The notes under the pieces were generated by a model. The model was not told the DNA's origin and searched no databases. It saw only the letters and a program-made list of their open reading frames with translations. A DNA stretch of 64,000 nt. It comes from Sphingobacteriaceae bacterium (lineage in GTDB: Bacteria > Bacteroidota > Bacteroidia > B-17B0 > Aurantibacillaceae). The stretch spans positions 1-64,000 of the forward strand of contig PNMI01000018.1 of the NCBI GenBank assembly GCA_013823565.1. The letters are read 5' to 3'. Positions 18,271 through 28,529 of this stretch are shown here, piece after piece. Each line of letters starts with the position of its first letter. Position 1 is the first letter of the stretch. Position numbers and translations under genes: made by a program.

Positions 18271-21102
18271 TTATTCTCCCTTTCTACTTTTCTTTTCTTC
18301 TATTTTTTCAGAAGCATCAACTTCTTTCTTTGCGAAATATTTTTTAAAATTATAGGTAAAGGTCAGCATATAGTAACGGTTCAAAACATTGGTTTGAGAG
18401 TCTTGTATGTAGCTATCGGTATTAGTTCTTGATATAGAATTATTTTGATTTAAAATATCATAAACGGTTAAGCGTAATTCAGCTTGTTTGTCTTTTAAGA
18501 ATTTGTACCCAATGGCTGCATTCCATAACGAGATGGATTGATTAAACGTACTTGTTAAACCAGAATAATAGGTGTTACTATATTCACTTTGTAAAACTAA
18601 TCCTTTCCATGGGTTAGCTGTTATTTTTAATCTCGATACTTGCGATAAATAGTTGGTGTTTGAGGAAGTTTGCAAAGTATTTTGAATATTACTGTAACTA
18701 GAGTTTGATGAAAGTGTAAAATCAAATTTTTCACTAATGTTACTGCTAAATACTAAACCTAAACCGCCCGTTGCTGTTTTAGCATAATTAATATTAGTAT
18801 TAATCATACCAGGTACATTGTTATAATTACCAGCTACATTCACACTTAAATTGGTTTTAATTTTTTTAATTGGAAAGGTGTAGTTAATAAATGAACGTAA
18901 TGAAAAGTAGCCATCTAAATTAACGGGACGAATAATTTGTGAACCACGTTGTAAAAAAATGTCATTGTAAACGGTTGTATCTTGATTGGCAATTAAGGTG
19001 CTATTACCAATATAGTTATTAGAGTAGTTACCACCTATTAATGCAAAAAAAGAAGTTGCTTTGTTGGTATTAACTCCAGAGTACCGTAAAAAAATATTTT
19101 GTTGAAAATCTTGTTTCAAGTCGGGATTACCTGTGCTTAATTGTAAAGAGTTATTGTTGTTAATCACATCTTGCAATTGGTCAATACTTGGTGCGTTATT
19201 ACTGGTGCGGTAATTAAAGCGTAAATTTTTTTTCGGAGAAAATTTATATTGTAATTGTGCTGATGGTAAAACAGATTCAAATGTTTTACTGAGTTTGTAA
19301 CTACTTGGTATTTCTTGTTCTTTAGATAGTTGTGCCCATTGATAAGCTGCACTTAAAGAGAAATTAAATTTTTCTTTTTGATAACGATACCCTAAGCTTC
19401 CTGATTGAGATTGGTATTGGTTTTTGAAAACATTTGTCAAACTGCTATCTAAATCACTGTAATTGTATTCGGTATAGTTTTTATTAAATGTTTTTTTAGA
19501 AGAATAATTATCCGTGTAAACAGCAGTGTAATTAAATAATAAAAAATTATTTTTATTTAATGGTTCAGTGTATGAAATATTGCCATTAATGCTATTTCCT
19601 GTTTTTAATATTTTTGATTTTTGATCAATGGTGTCGCCATAAAATAAAGTATCTCTATTATAAGTATTTAAAGTATACAATAAATTTTCACCTAAGTTTT
19701 TGGTAATGGTTGGTGTGGCGTTAATAGAAAATGTTCTTCCTTTTTTTACAAATGAATGTCGGTATAAAATAGGAACCGAAATGTTATAACCGCTTAGGTT
19801 ATTAGAGCTACTATTTTCGGTATTACTTATTGATACCGTTTCTTTGGTATTTAATCCTAATAATTCTTTAGCACCTTTGTTTGATTGAAATGACAATCTA
19901 GGTTGTAGTGTAATAGAATTCATGGAATCTATTTTTGTTTCTATTTTAAAATTTATTCGATTATTAAAATTATCACTATTAGTATTATTAGTTTCATTAT
20001 AAATTAAGCCATTGTTTGAACCTATAATGTATTGTTGAAGTAGGGAAGACTTTGAATCATTTTGTGTCCAGTTAAAAAAGTAGCTAGCCGTTACTTCAGT
20101 TTTCTTCCCCCATTTATCTGCATAGTTTAATCCGAATAAAGAGGTTGTGTTAATACCATTTTGAGTATTGGATTGAAAATTTTCACTTGGATTACTTCCT
20201 CCTCCTGGTCTTCCTCCACCTCTTCGACCACCTCCGCTACTAGAAGAAATACCGACTAAATCTTCCGAAGAAAAATTTTGTTCGTTAATGTTGTTTGATT
20301 GTGCCAAAACCGTAATACGTCTATCGCCTTTAAAAATATTAGCAGTAACTCCTCCTTTATATTTATCTTCATAACCATAACCTCCGTAAACTTTGCCAAA
20401 CACACCATTTTTAAATTGTTGCTTAGTTACAATATTAATTGTTTTACTTGCATTCCCATCATCAAAACCTGTAAATTGTGATTGATCACTTTTTTTATCA
20501 AACACTTGCACTTTGTCAATTACCTCGGCTGGTAAATTTTTCAATACAGCATTAGCATCATCTCCAAAAAAAGGTTTGCCATCAACTAGTACTTGCTTTA
20601 CATCCTCGCCTTGAGCTTGTACTTTGCCATCAACAATAGTCACGCCTGGCATTTTACTTACTAGGTCTTCGGCGGTCGCATCTTTAGTAACTTTGTATGC
20701 ATTAGCGCTAAAGCTAGTAGTATCTCCGTTTTGTGTTGCTAAAGCTTGTTGAGCTTCTACAGTTACTTCTTTTAAATTGGTTAAATTTTGTTTTAAAGTA
20801 ATGGTAGGAATACTTATATCTTGATTCGTGATGTGAATGGGTTTGAAAACGGGTTTATAACCTAGAGAAAGAATTTTAAGAATGTAGTTATTGGAGTTAA
20901 TGTTTTCTAATTTGAATTGCCCTTCTAAATCGGTAGTTGTGCCTTTTATAAAAGAAGAATCAGATTTTAAAAGAAAAACAGAAGAACCAATGGCAGGTTG
21001 TTTGGTTTCATCTATTAATTTTCCACTAACAGAAAAAGTTTGAGCTCGTAAAAATGAAAACGAACAAAAGCATAATATAAAATATAAGTATTTTGAAAAC
21101 AT
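18271..21102 (-). CDS. Outer membrane beta-barrel protein with CarboxypepD_reg-like and TonB-plug-like N-terminus
   Basis: FSVSGKLIDETKQPAIGSSVFLL; VEDLVSKMPGVTIVDGKV...VLVDGKPFFGDDANAVLKNLPAEVIDKVQVFDKKS; C-term YYMLTFTYNFKKY. Confidence 0.92.
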   Translation of the reverse strand: MFSKYLYFILCFCSFSFLRAQTFSVSGKLIDETKQPAIGSSVFLLKSDSSFIKGTTTDLEGQFKLENINSNNYILKILSLGYKPVFKPIHITNQDISIPTITLKQNLTNLKEVTVEAQQALATQNGDTTSFSANAYKVTKDATAEDLVSKMPGVTIVDGKVQAQGEDVKQVLVDGKPFFGDDANAVLKNLPAEVIDKVQVFDKKSDQSQFTGFDDGNASKTINIVTKQQFKNGVFGKVYGGYGYEDKYKGGVTANIFKGDRRITVLAQSNNINEQNFSSEDLVGISSSSGGGRRGGGRPGGGSNPSENFQSNTQNGINTTSLFGLNYADKWGKKTEVTASYFFNWTQNDSKSSLLQQYIIGSNNGLIYNETNNTNSDNFNNRINFKIETKIDSMNSITLQPRLSFQSNKGAKELLGLNTKETVSISNTENSSSNNLSGYNISVPILYRHSFVKKGRTFSINATPTITKNLGENLLYTLNTYNRDTLFYGDTIDQKSKILKTGNSINGNISYTEPLNKNNFLLFNYTAVYTDNYSSKKTFNKNYTEYNYSDLDSSLTNVFKNQYQSQSGSLGYRYQKEKFNFSLSAAYQWAQLSKEQEIPSSYKLSKTFESVLPSAQLQYKFSPKKNLRFNYRTSNNAPSIDQLQDVINNNNSLQLSTGNPDLKQDFQQNIFLRYSGVNTNKATSFFALIGGNYSNNYIGNSTLIANQDTTVYNDIFLQRGSQIIRPVNLDGYFSLRSFINYTFPIKKIKTNLSVNVAGNYNNVPGMINTNINYAKTATGGLGLVFSSNISEKFDFTLSSNSSYSNIQNTLQTSSNTNYLSQVSRLKITANPWKGLVLQSEYSNTYYSGLTSTFNQSISLWNAAIGYKFLKDKQAELRLTVYDILNQNNSISRTNTDSYIQDSQTNVLNRYYMLTFTYNFKKYFAKKEVDASEKIEEKKSRKGE

Positions 21103-21186
21103 TAAGCTTTAAATATACGATTTAGCGAGAATGTAGAAATGTTTAAATACGTTAAAAACGGTGAGGCTTGATTTATTGAGGTAAAA

Positions 21187-21214
21187 AAAATGCTCACAAT
21201 TTTGTGAGCATTTT
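21187..21214 (-). terminator. Rho-independent terminator of pyrG
   Basis: aaaatgctcaca-attt-tgtgagcatttt with A8 on plus (T8 on minus). Confidence 0.8.
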
Positions 21215-21246
21215 AATTTATTTCGTTTCGATTATGTAAGCGTAGA

Positions 21247-22848
21247 TTATCCTAATGCAGCTTTAATAAAACTTACAAATAAAGGATGAGGATTTTCTAC
21301 CGTACTTTTATATTCTGGGTGAAATTGAACACCAATAAAGAATGGATGAGTTGGAATTTCTACAATCTCGGCTAGTTCAGCATTTGGATTTAAACCAGAT
21401 AAAACCATTCCTGCATCTTTATACAATTTAGTGTATTCGTTGTTAAATTCATAACGGTGACGGTGACGTTCGTTGATATCTGTTTTGCCATAAATTTTAT
21501 GAGCTAATGTTCCTTCAACAATACGACAAGGATATGAACCTAAACGCATCGTACCACCCATGTGAGAAATATTTTTTTGAGCTTCTAATAAATCAATAAC
21601 AGGAGCACTAGTTGCAGGATTCATTTCGCGACTATGCGCATCTTTTAATCCTAATACGTGACGAGCAAATTCAATCACGGCACATTGCATTCCTAAACAG
21701 ATACCAAAAAAAGGCACATTGTTTTCGCGTGCATATTTAATAGCCGAAATTTTTCCTTCAATACCACGGTTACCAAAACCTGGCGCCACTAAAATTCCTT
21801 TTAATCCTTTTAATTTTTCGGCGACGTTTTCGTCTGTTAAGCTTTCGCTATGAATCCACTCAACGTTTACTTTACAATCATTTATAGCACCAGCATGAAT
21901 AATTGCTTCTGCAATAGATTTGTAGGAGTCTTTTAATTCAACGTATTTTCCAACTAAACCAATGGTGACAGTTTTAGTAGGATTATGGAATTTATTTAAA
22001 AATAATTTCCATTTATCTAATTTAACTTCACTTGGTGAGTTAATATTTAATTTCTTTAAAACAATCTCATCTAATTTTTCTTTCTCCATTAATAATGGAA
22101 CTTCATAAATCGTAGAGGCATCTAAAGCTTCAATAACTGCATCAGGAGAAACATTACAGAATAAAGCAATTTTTCTTCTGATATCATTGCTAATTGCGTG
22201 TTCAGAACGGCATACTAAAACATCTGGTTGAACTCCATACTCTAATAATAACTTAACAGAGTGCTGAGTTGGTTTTGTTTTTAATTCTCCAGAAGTAGCT
22301 AAATAAGGTAAAAGCGTTAAATGAATAACTGTACAGTCGTCACCTAATTCCCATTTCAACTGACGAACAGCTTCAATATATGGAAGAGATTCAATATCAC
22401 CTACAGTTCCACCAATCTCCGTAATCACAAATTGATACTGTCCAGTTTTTCCTAAGATTTTAATTCTGTTTTTAATTTCATCTGTAATATGAGGAATAAC
22501 TTGAACCGTTTTTCCTAAAAACTCACCTTTACGCTCTTTATCAATGACTGCTTGATAAATGCGACCAGTAGTGACATTATTAGCTTGAGAAGTCGCAACG
22601 TTTAAAAAACGTTCGTAATGACCTAAATCTAAGTCAGTTTCAGCGCCATCATCCGTTACATAACACTCACCATGTTCATAAGGGTTTAATGTTCCTGGAT
22701 CGATATTGATATAAGGATCTAATTTTTGAATAGTTACAGTGTATCCGCGAGCCTGTAATAATTTGGCTAGAGATGCTGCTATAATTCCTTTTCCGAGAGA
22801 AGATGTTACACCACCGGTAACAAAGATATATTTAGTGTTGATTGACAT
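21247..22848 (-). CDS. pyrG: CTP synthase
   Basis: [56 protein letters not shown] glutaminase. The track extends to 22914; conserved start at 22848. Confidence 0.98.
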   Translation of the reverse strand: MSINTKYIFVTGGVTSSLGKGIIAASLAKLLQARGYTVTIQKLDPYINIDPGTLNPYEHGECYVTDDGAETDLDLGHYERFLNVATSQANNVTTGRIYQAVIDKERKGEFLGKTVQVIPHITDEIKNRIKILGKTGQYQFVITEIGGTVGDIESLPYIEAVRQLKWELGDDCTVIHLTLLPYLATSGELKTKPTQHSVKLLLEYGVQPDVLVCRSEHAISNDIRRKIALFCNVSPDAVIEALDASTIYEVPLLMEKEKLDEIVLKKLNINSPSEVKLDKWKLFLNKFHNPTKTVTIGLVGKYVELKDSYKSIAEAIIHAGAINDCKVNVEWIHSESLTDENVAEKLKGLKGILVAPGFGNRGIEGKISAIKYARENNVPFFGICLGMQCAVIEFARHVLGLKDAHSREMNPATSAPVIDLLEAQKNISHMGGTMRLGSYPCRIVEGTLAHKIYGKTDINERHRHRYEFNNEYTKLYKDAGMVLSGLNPNAELAEIVEIPTHPFFIGVQFHPEYKSTVENPHPLFVSFIKAALG

Positions 22849-22868
22849 ACAGTTTTTTGTAAACTGTA
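22848..22868 (-). promoter_or_regulatory. Hairpin abutting the pyrG start codon
   Basis: tacagttt-tttgt-aaactgta: 8-bp perfect stem whose last base is the A of the minus-strand ATG. Confidence 0.4.
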
Positions 22869-23002
22869 CGTAAAGGTATGCTTTTTTTTCGGAATAGATT
22901 TGAGCTTTTTTCACTATTTTTATAACAAGCTATTTTTGATACTTTAAAACTGATAAATTGCTTAAAAAAGGCGATAATATTGGGTCTTAGCTAGTCATAA
23001 AA

Positions 23003-23590
23003 TTACTTTAGCTTATCCAATTCATCATCCGTAAAATGTTTTTTAGACTTATCCTTCGAAAATTTATCGGCATTATAATCATTTGACTTATTTTTCGGAA
23101 TGGATAAGCTCGTCCACTCTGATTTTTTAAGGATTTTAGCATAAAACACCATTTGTCCCACATGATAAGGGTAATGTGCGAGTTGACGGTTAATAGCTTC
23201 TAAGACCGTATGTCCTTCGTTTCGGATATAAATAATTTTAGATAAGTCTTCTGGTTTTAAACTATTAAGTGTGTTAAATAAACATTCCCAACCTTGATTC
23301 CACTGTTTTAAAACATGTTCTTTAGTTTGGTTGCTGAGTTCTGTCGAAGCATCAAATTCTCCATCTCTGTTGCGCCATTCTTTTTCGCCATCAGTAGTCA
23401 AAAAATCGGTCCAACGAGATAGCATATTGCCATGTAAATGTTTTACAATAGTCGCAATGCTATTGGTGTCGTCGTTTAACGAGATAAACAATTGTTCTGG
23501 CACTAATTGCTCTATGGCTTTTTCGCCTAAAGTTTTATAATACAAAAACTGGCGGTTAGCACTTCTTAAAAAATCTTCTGATACGTTCAT
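23003..23590 (-). CDS. DUF1572 (DinB-like) family protein
   Basis: DDTNSIATIVKHLHGNMLSRWTDFLTTDGEKEWRNRDGEF; HYPYHVGQMVFYAK. Confidence 0.85.
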   Translation of the reverse strand: MNVSEDFLRSANRQFLYYKTLGEKAIEQLVPEQLFISLNDDTNSIATIVKHLHGNMLSRWTDFLTTDGEKEWRNRDGEFDASTELSNQTKEHVLKQWNQGWECLFNTLNSLKPEDLSKIIYIRNEGHTVLEAINRQLAHYPYHVGQMVFYAKILKKSEWTSLSIPKNKSNDYNADKFSKDKSKKHFTDDELDKLK

Positions 23591-23603
23591 GTGATAATAA
23601 AAA

Positions 23604-23628
23604 CGCCTGATATTTTTGATATCAGGCG
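23604..23628 (-). terminator. Rho-independent terminator of the E1 dehydrogenase gene
   Basis: cgcctgatat-ttttg-atatcaggcg followed on the minus strand by TTTTT. Confidence 0.75.
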
Positions 23629-23639
23629 CTAAGTTTAAA

Positions 23640-25640
23640 TTAGTAATTAATCAATTTCATTAATTTTTCTTTGAAACGTTCTTTTGGTAAAAAGTTAATT
23701 TCTAAATCAGCATTCATTGGAACTGGCGTATCTAAACTTCCTTCACGCATTACTGGCGCATCAAGGTATTCGAAACAGTGCTCTGTAATCAAAGCGCTTA
23801 ATTCTCCACCAATACCACCTGTTAATGTATCTTCATGTAATACAAAAGCACGTCCTGTTTTCTTAACTGAATCATAAATAGCTTGTGTATCTAGTGGCGC
23901 CAAAGTTCTTAAATCAATTAAATCAGCCGAAATTTCTGGATGAGCATTTAATAATTCTAAAGCCCAGTGAACACCTAAACCATAAGACACAATCGTAACT
24001 TGAGTTCCTTCTTTTACTAAACGTGCTTTACCAAAAGGAATCGTATAGTAATCATCTAATATATCTTCATCAATACTTCTGTATAATGCCTTGTGTTCAA
24101 AAAACATCACAGGATTTGGATCCTCAAAGGATGCTAGTAATAAACCTTTGGCATCACTAGGGAAGGCTGGGTAAGCAATTTTCAAACCAGGAGTTTTAAA
24201 GAACCAAGCTTCGTTACTTTGGCTATGGAAAGGACCAGCAGCCACACCAGCACCTGTTGGCATACGAACTACGACATCCGCATTTTGTCCCCAACGGTAA
24301 TGTGATTTGGCCAAGTTATTAACGATTTGCGTCATACCTTCTGATACAAAGTCAGCAAATTGCATTTCCACCATCGCTTTGTGTTTATTAATAGATAAAC
24401 CAAAACCAGTTCCTAAAATAGCTGATTCGCATAAAGGTGTATTACGAACACGTCCTTTGCCAAATTCTTCCATAAAACCATCTGTGATTTTAAATACTCC
24501 TCCGTAATCAGCAATATCTTGACCCATTAATACTAAATTATCGTGTTTACGCATTGCTAAACGCATACCATCACTAATAGCATCAATCAAACGCTTGTTT
24601 GTTTTTGTACCTGATTGATTAGAGGTGTCCTCAATCACACAAGGCATAAATAATTCTGTAATTTCTTTTTCTGTATTTGGAGGAGGAAGAGTTTCAGCGT
24701 ATGCTAATTCTAAACCTGCATCAATGTCGTGTTTAATTTCATTACGAAGTTTTTCAATAATCTCTTCTGTTAAAACACCTTCATCTAATAAAAATTTCTC
24801 AAAAGTATTCACAGGATCTTTTCTTCCCCACACATCAAACAATTCTTTAGGCACATATTTAGTTCCTGAAGCTTCTTCGTGTCCACGCATACGGAATGTT
24901 ACACACTCTAATAAAACTGGACGAGGATTTTCTCTGATAGATTCCGCTAAATTTTTAACCGTTTCATAAACTTTTAAAACGTTGTTTCCATCAACGGTTA
25001 CACCTTCAATACCGTAACCAATGGCTTTATCAGCAAATGATTTACAACGGAATTGTTCGTTACTTGGTGTAGATAAACCATAACCGTTATTTTCAATCAC
25101 AAAAATAACTGGCAAGTCCCAAACAGCTGCTGTATTAATACTTTCGTGAAAATCTCCTTCACTAGCACCACCATCGCCACTAAATACAACGGTTACTTTT
25201 TTATCACCTTTTAATTTGTTTGCTAAAGCAATACCATCTGCCACGCCTAATTGTGGACCTAAGTGAGAAATCATTCCCACGATATTATATTCTTGAGACC
25301 CAAAGTGAAAACTTCTATCGCGACCCTGAGTAAAACCACTTGGTTTACCTTGAAACTGGCAAAACAAACGATTCATGGGAATGCCACGTGTGGTAAACAC
25401 ACCTAAGTTACGATGCATTGGTAAAATAAATTCATCTCTTTGTAATGCTGTTGCTACGCCAACAGAAATAGCTTCTTGTCCGATACCACTAAACCATTTG
25501 GCAATACGCCCCTGACGAAGAAGGATTAACATTTTTTCTTCTATCAATCGAGGTGTTAAAATATTTTTATAAAGTTGTAATAACGTATCGTCTTTTTGTT
25601 TACGTCTATCAAACTTAATTGGAGATTCTGCTGTAATCAT
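23640..25640 (-). CDS. Fused alpha/beta 2-oxo acid dehydrogenase E1 (2-oxoisovalerate dehydrogenase type)
   Basis: E1-alpha (SGIGQEAISVGVATAL...FSGDGGASEGDFHESINTAAVWDLPVIFVIENN) fused to E1-beta (RLIDAISDGMRLAMRKHDNLVLMGQDIADYGGVF...LDTPVPMN). Confidence 0.93.
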   Translation of the reverse strand: MITAESPIKFDRRKQKDDTLLQLYKNILTPRLIEEKMLILLRQGRIAKWFSGIGQEAISVGVATALQRDEFILPMHRNLGVFTTRGIPMNRLFCQFQGKPSGFTQGRDRSFHFGSQEYNIVGMISHLGPQLGVADGIALANKLKGDKKVTVVFSGDGGASEGDFHESINTAAVWDLPVIFVIENNGYGLSTPSNEQFRCKSFADKAIGYGIEGVTVDGNNVLKVYETVKNLAESIRENPRPVLLECVTFRMRGHEEASGTKYVPKELFDVWGRKDPVNTFEKFLLDEGVLTEEIIEKLRNEIKHDIDAGLELAYAETLPPPNTEKEITELFMPCVIEDTSNQSGTKTNKRLIDAISDGMRLAMRKHDNLVLMGQDIADYGGVFKITDGFMEEFGKGRVRNTPLCESAILGTGFGLSINKHKAMVEMQFADFVSEGMTQIVNNLAKSHYRWGQNADVVVRMPTGAGVAAGPFHSQSNEAWFFKTPGLKIAYPAFPSDAKGLLLASFEDPNPVMFFEHKALYRSIDEDILDDYYTIPFGKARLVKEGTQVTIVSYGLGVHWALELLNAHPEISADLIDLRTLAPLDTQAIYDSVKKTGRAFVLHEDTLTGGIGGELSALITEHCFEYLDAPVMREGSLDTPVPMNADLEINFLPKERFKEKLMKLINY

Positions 25641-25695
25641 TGCTAATAAATTTGTAGCGAAAATACCAATTTTAGGTTACTTTTGGAGATAATTC

Positions 25696-27156
25696 ATGAA
25701 TAAATTACAACACATAGTTAACAATAAATGGTTTCCTGTACTTTTTTTTATTGTTGCTATTTTTATAAGTGTTTTTCAGCATTATCGAGTGTTTTCCTTA
25801 GATGTTATTGGGTATCATAGTTGGCGACAAACCCAAACCCAAACAGTAATCGATAATTTTTATAAAGTAGATTTCAATATATTAAACCCTAGGTTGGATG
25901 ATTTGCATTATCCAGACGGTATTTATAGAATGGAGTTTCCATTAGCGCAATGGTTGGTGGCTTGTTTGTACAAATTATTTGGAAGTCACTTATTTATCAC
26001 CAGATTGTTTTTTTATATCATCACTTTTATTTCTGTTTTTGGAATGTTTAAATTAACCTTTGTGTTAACTCAAAATAAATTGACAAGCTTATTAACGGCT
26101 TGGTTTTTTTTGTTTTCGCCAGTACTTTATTATTATTCAGTAAATCCTTTGCCAGATAATTTGGCTTTATGTTTTGGCGTTTGGTCTATTTATTTTTGGA
26201 TTAGTTATTTAAATAAAAATAAAAACCACCTATTTATTTTAAGCTGTGTTTTTTTGACATTGAGTGTAGCTGTTAAATTGCCATTTATTGTTTTTGGAGC
26301 GATGTATTTATCTAAGTTTTATGATAAGCATGTTCTGAAAAAAATAAACATTAAATATGCACTGACTCCTTTTTTTATAATGATTCCTACTTTGTTTTGG
26401 TATGTATGGGTTATTCCTACGTGGGGTGGAAATGGTGTTGTTAGAGGAATAATAGATAATGATAAAACGATTTTACAGTTGTTAGATATTATGCAATTCA
26501 ATTTATTTTCTACAATGCCAGAATTATTGGTAAACTATGCTACGGTTCCTTTATTGATACTTGGATTTTATTTTTTAGTTAAGAAATTAAATGTTAAAAA
26601 TTACATTCATCGTTCTTTTATTTTTGTAGGGATTTTATTAATTATTTACTTTTTATATGAAATGCATTTAATTGATCGGGTTCATGATTATTATTTATTT
26701 CCATTTCTACCAATGCTTTTTCTGATAGTTGCATACGCTATCCAATCAATTTTTTTAAATCCATCATCAAATTTTAAATACTTAATATTGTTAAGTTTTT
26801 TAATATCTCCAATCACAGCTTATTTACGATGTAATAGTAGGTGGAATAGTGAGTCTCCTGGTTTTACTAAAGAATTTTTATCATGTAAAAAGCAATTACA
26901 AGAAATTATTCCTGATACTTCAAAAGTATTGGTTTGCGGAGATGGCTCTAGAAGTATTGTACTGTATCATCTTAATAGAAAGGGTTATAGTTTGGGAACA
27001 AATGAAATGAAAGAACAAGATATTAAAGAAGGCTTAGATAAAGGAGTGATGTTTTTAATAACTGACTGTGATGTTGATGCAAATTTGGTATTAAAAAATC
27101 ATACAGTAGATCTTTTATTTAAAAGAAATGATGTAAAATTGTATACTGTAAAATAA
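25696..27156 (+). CDS. GT39/ArnT-like membrane glycosyltransferase
   Basis: SWRQTQTQTVIDNFYK...YPDGIYRMEFPLAQWLVACLYKLFG with ~10 TM segments. Confidence 0.75.
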   Translation: MNKLQHIVNNKWFPVLFFIVAIFISVFQHYRVFSLDVIGYHSWRQTQTQTVIDNFYKVDFNILNPRLDDLHYPDGIYRMEFPLAQWLVACLYKLFGSHLFITRLFFYIITFISVFGMFKLTFVLTQNKLTSLLTAWFFLFSPVLYYYSVNPLPDNLALCFGVWSIYFWISYLNKNKNHLFILSCVFLTLSVAVKLPFIVFGAMYLSKFYDKHVLKKINIKYALTPFFIMIPTLFWYVWVIPTWGGNGVVRGIIDNDKTILQLLDIMQFNLFSTMPELLVNYATVPLLILGFYFLVKKLNVKNYIHRSFIFVGILLIIYFLYEMHLIDRVHDYYLFPFLPMLFLIVAYAIQSIFLNPSSNFKYLILLSFLISPITAYLRCNSRWNSESPGFTKEFLSCKKQLQEIIPDTSKVLVCGDGSRSIVLYHLNRKGYSLGTNEMKEQDIKEGLDKGVMFLITDCDVDANLVLKNHTVDLLFKRNDVKLYTVK

Positions 27157-28406
27157 TGAAAAAAACAATCATCTTATTAATATTGGCATTTAATGTAAAT
27201 GCCCAAGTAATGTGGCAAGTAAAAACTAATTCGTCTCAAAAATGGTATTACCAAGATGGAGATGAGTTTAATGATTCAACTATAGATGAGAATAAATGGA
27301 TGTTTGGTATGCCATGGGGAAGTGTAACAATGACTCAGGATCTAGCCTTTTCTAGAAATAATGTGATTGTGGAAAATGGACGAGCCTCATTTATATCTAA
27401 AAAAGAAAATGTTTCTGTACATATTAATGATTGGGAAATAAAGCCAAAGTATTTGGAAAAAACAGGAAAAAAAGTAGTTGATGGAATGTATGATGTGAAT
27501 TATACAGCAGGAATGTTATCGTCAAAAAGAAAGTTTAAATATGGATATTTTGAGTTAAGATTTAAAGCTAATGAGGAAAAAGGCATTTGGCCAGCGTTTT
27601 GGTTATTTGGCGGGGAACCAAATGAAGAAATTGATTTTTTTGAATTAAAAGGAGAGAGAGAAAATCAAATACATTTAGATGTTCACTGCCCCAATGGTTG
27701 CGAAAACTATAGAGGAGGCTTTTTAAATTTAAAAAAGAATTGGGGCGCTTGGTTAAAAACAAATGAAAGTCTGGCAAAAAATTGGAATATAATTTCAGGA
27801 GAATGGCAACCCAATTATGTGAAATTTTATTTAAACGGACAGCCAATAGGTTATTTTGAAGGCGATTTTAAAACTTATCAATATTTATTTATAAACACTT
27901 CTGTTGCAAAAGATGGAGAGGCATTTAATCCGGGACCAGACGAGAAAACAAAGTGGCCTAATACTTTTGATGTAGATTATGTGAGAGTATGGAGTAAAGA
28001 AGATACCATTTATGATTTAAAGGATAAATATAAGTTATTCGAATATTCACCTTACACTATAGATAGTGTAAACCTTTATCAAACACAATTGAAACGAAAA
28101 GTTAATTATGTATACGATAAAAAAGAATTAAGTAATGAACTTGGAACGATTACATTATTGCCAGTGTTTTATAATAAATATAGTCTTTCTATTGCTGGTA
28201 AAGATTTAGGAAAAATTAAAGTAGAAATCATCGACAGATTTGATGCAAAAGTGGCTGGCTTTAGTTTTGAAAATATTGAACACTATGTGATGGATTTAAG
28301 TGCTTTGCCAACAGGACCATATAAAGTAAAAATTTATCTTTTAAACCAAATATTAACTCAGGATATACCAGTATTAAATCCAGCTCAAATAGGAATTCAA
28401 AACTAA
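27156..28406 (+). CDS. Glycoside hydrolase family 16 protein
   Basis: FNDSTIDENKWMFG...GMLSSKRKFKYGYFELRFKANEEKGIWPAFWLFGGEPNEEIDFFELKG (ExDxxE-type catalytic motif); signal peptide. Confidence 0.88.
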   Translation: MKKTIILLILAFNVNAQVMWQVKTNSSQKWYYQDGDEFNDSTIDENKWMFGMPWGSVTMTQDLAFSRNNVIVENGRASFISKKENVSVHINDWEIKPKYLEKTGKKVVDGMYDVNYTAGMLSSKRKFKYGYFELRFKANEEKGIWPAFWLFGGEPNEEIDFFELKGERENQIHLDVHCPNGCENYRGGFLNLKKNWGAWLKTNESLAKNWNIISGEWQPNYVKFYLNGQPIGYFEGDFKTYQYLFINTSVAKDGEAFNPGPDEKTKWPNTFDVDYVRVWSKEDTIYDLKDKYKLFEYSPYTIDSVNLYQTQLKRKVNYVYDKKELSNELGTITLLPVFYNKYSLSIAGKDLGKIKVEIIDRFDAKVAGFSFENIEHYVMDLSALPTGPYKVKIYLLNQILTQDIPVLNPAQIGIQN

Positions 28407-28525
28407 TGCAGGAAATTTTAGTTATAGTTAGTGTAATAGCAGCTTTGGTATATTTAGGCTTTAGAGCCTATAAAAAAATCACCAATAAAAATAAATGTGA
28501 TGACAATAACTGCGGTTGTCACTAA
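28406..28525 (+). CDS. Small Cys-rich single-TM peptide, FeoB-associated Cys-rich-like (39 aa; not in the ORF track)
   Basis: MQEILVIVSVIAALVYLGFRAYKKITNKNKCDDNNCGCH*; ATG overlaps the GH16 stop (TAATG); TM helix plus C-x4-C-x-C-H tail. Confidence 0.7.
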   Translation: MQEILVIVSVIAALVYLGFRAYKKITNKNKCDDNNCGCH

Positions 28526-28529
28526 GATT

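Noticed and set aside
24625-24969. Plus-strand 114-aa ORF
   Set aside because: Antisense to the fused E1 dehydrogenase gene.
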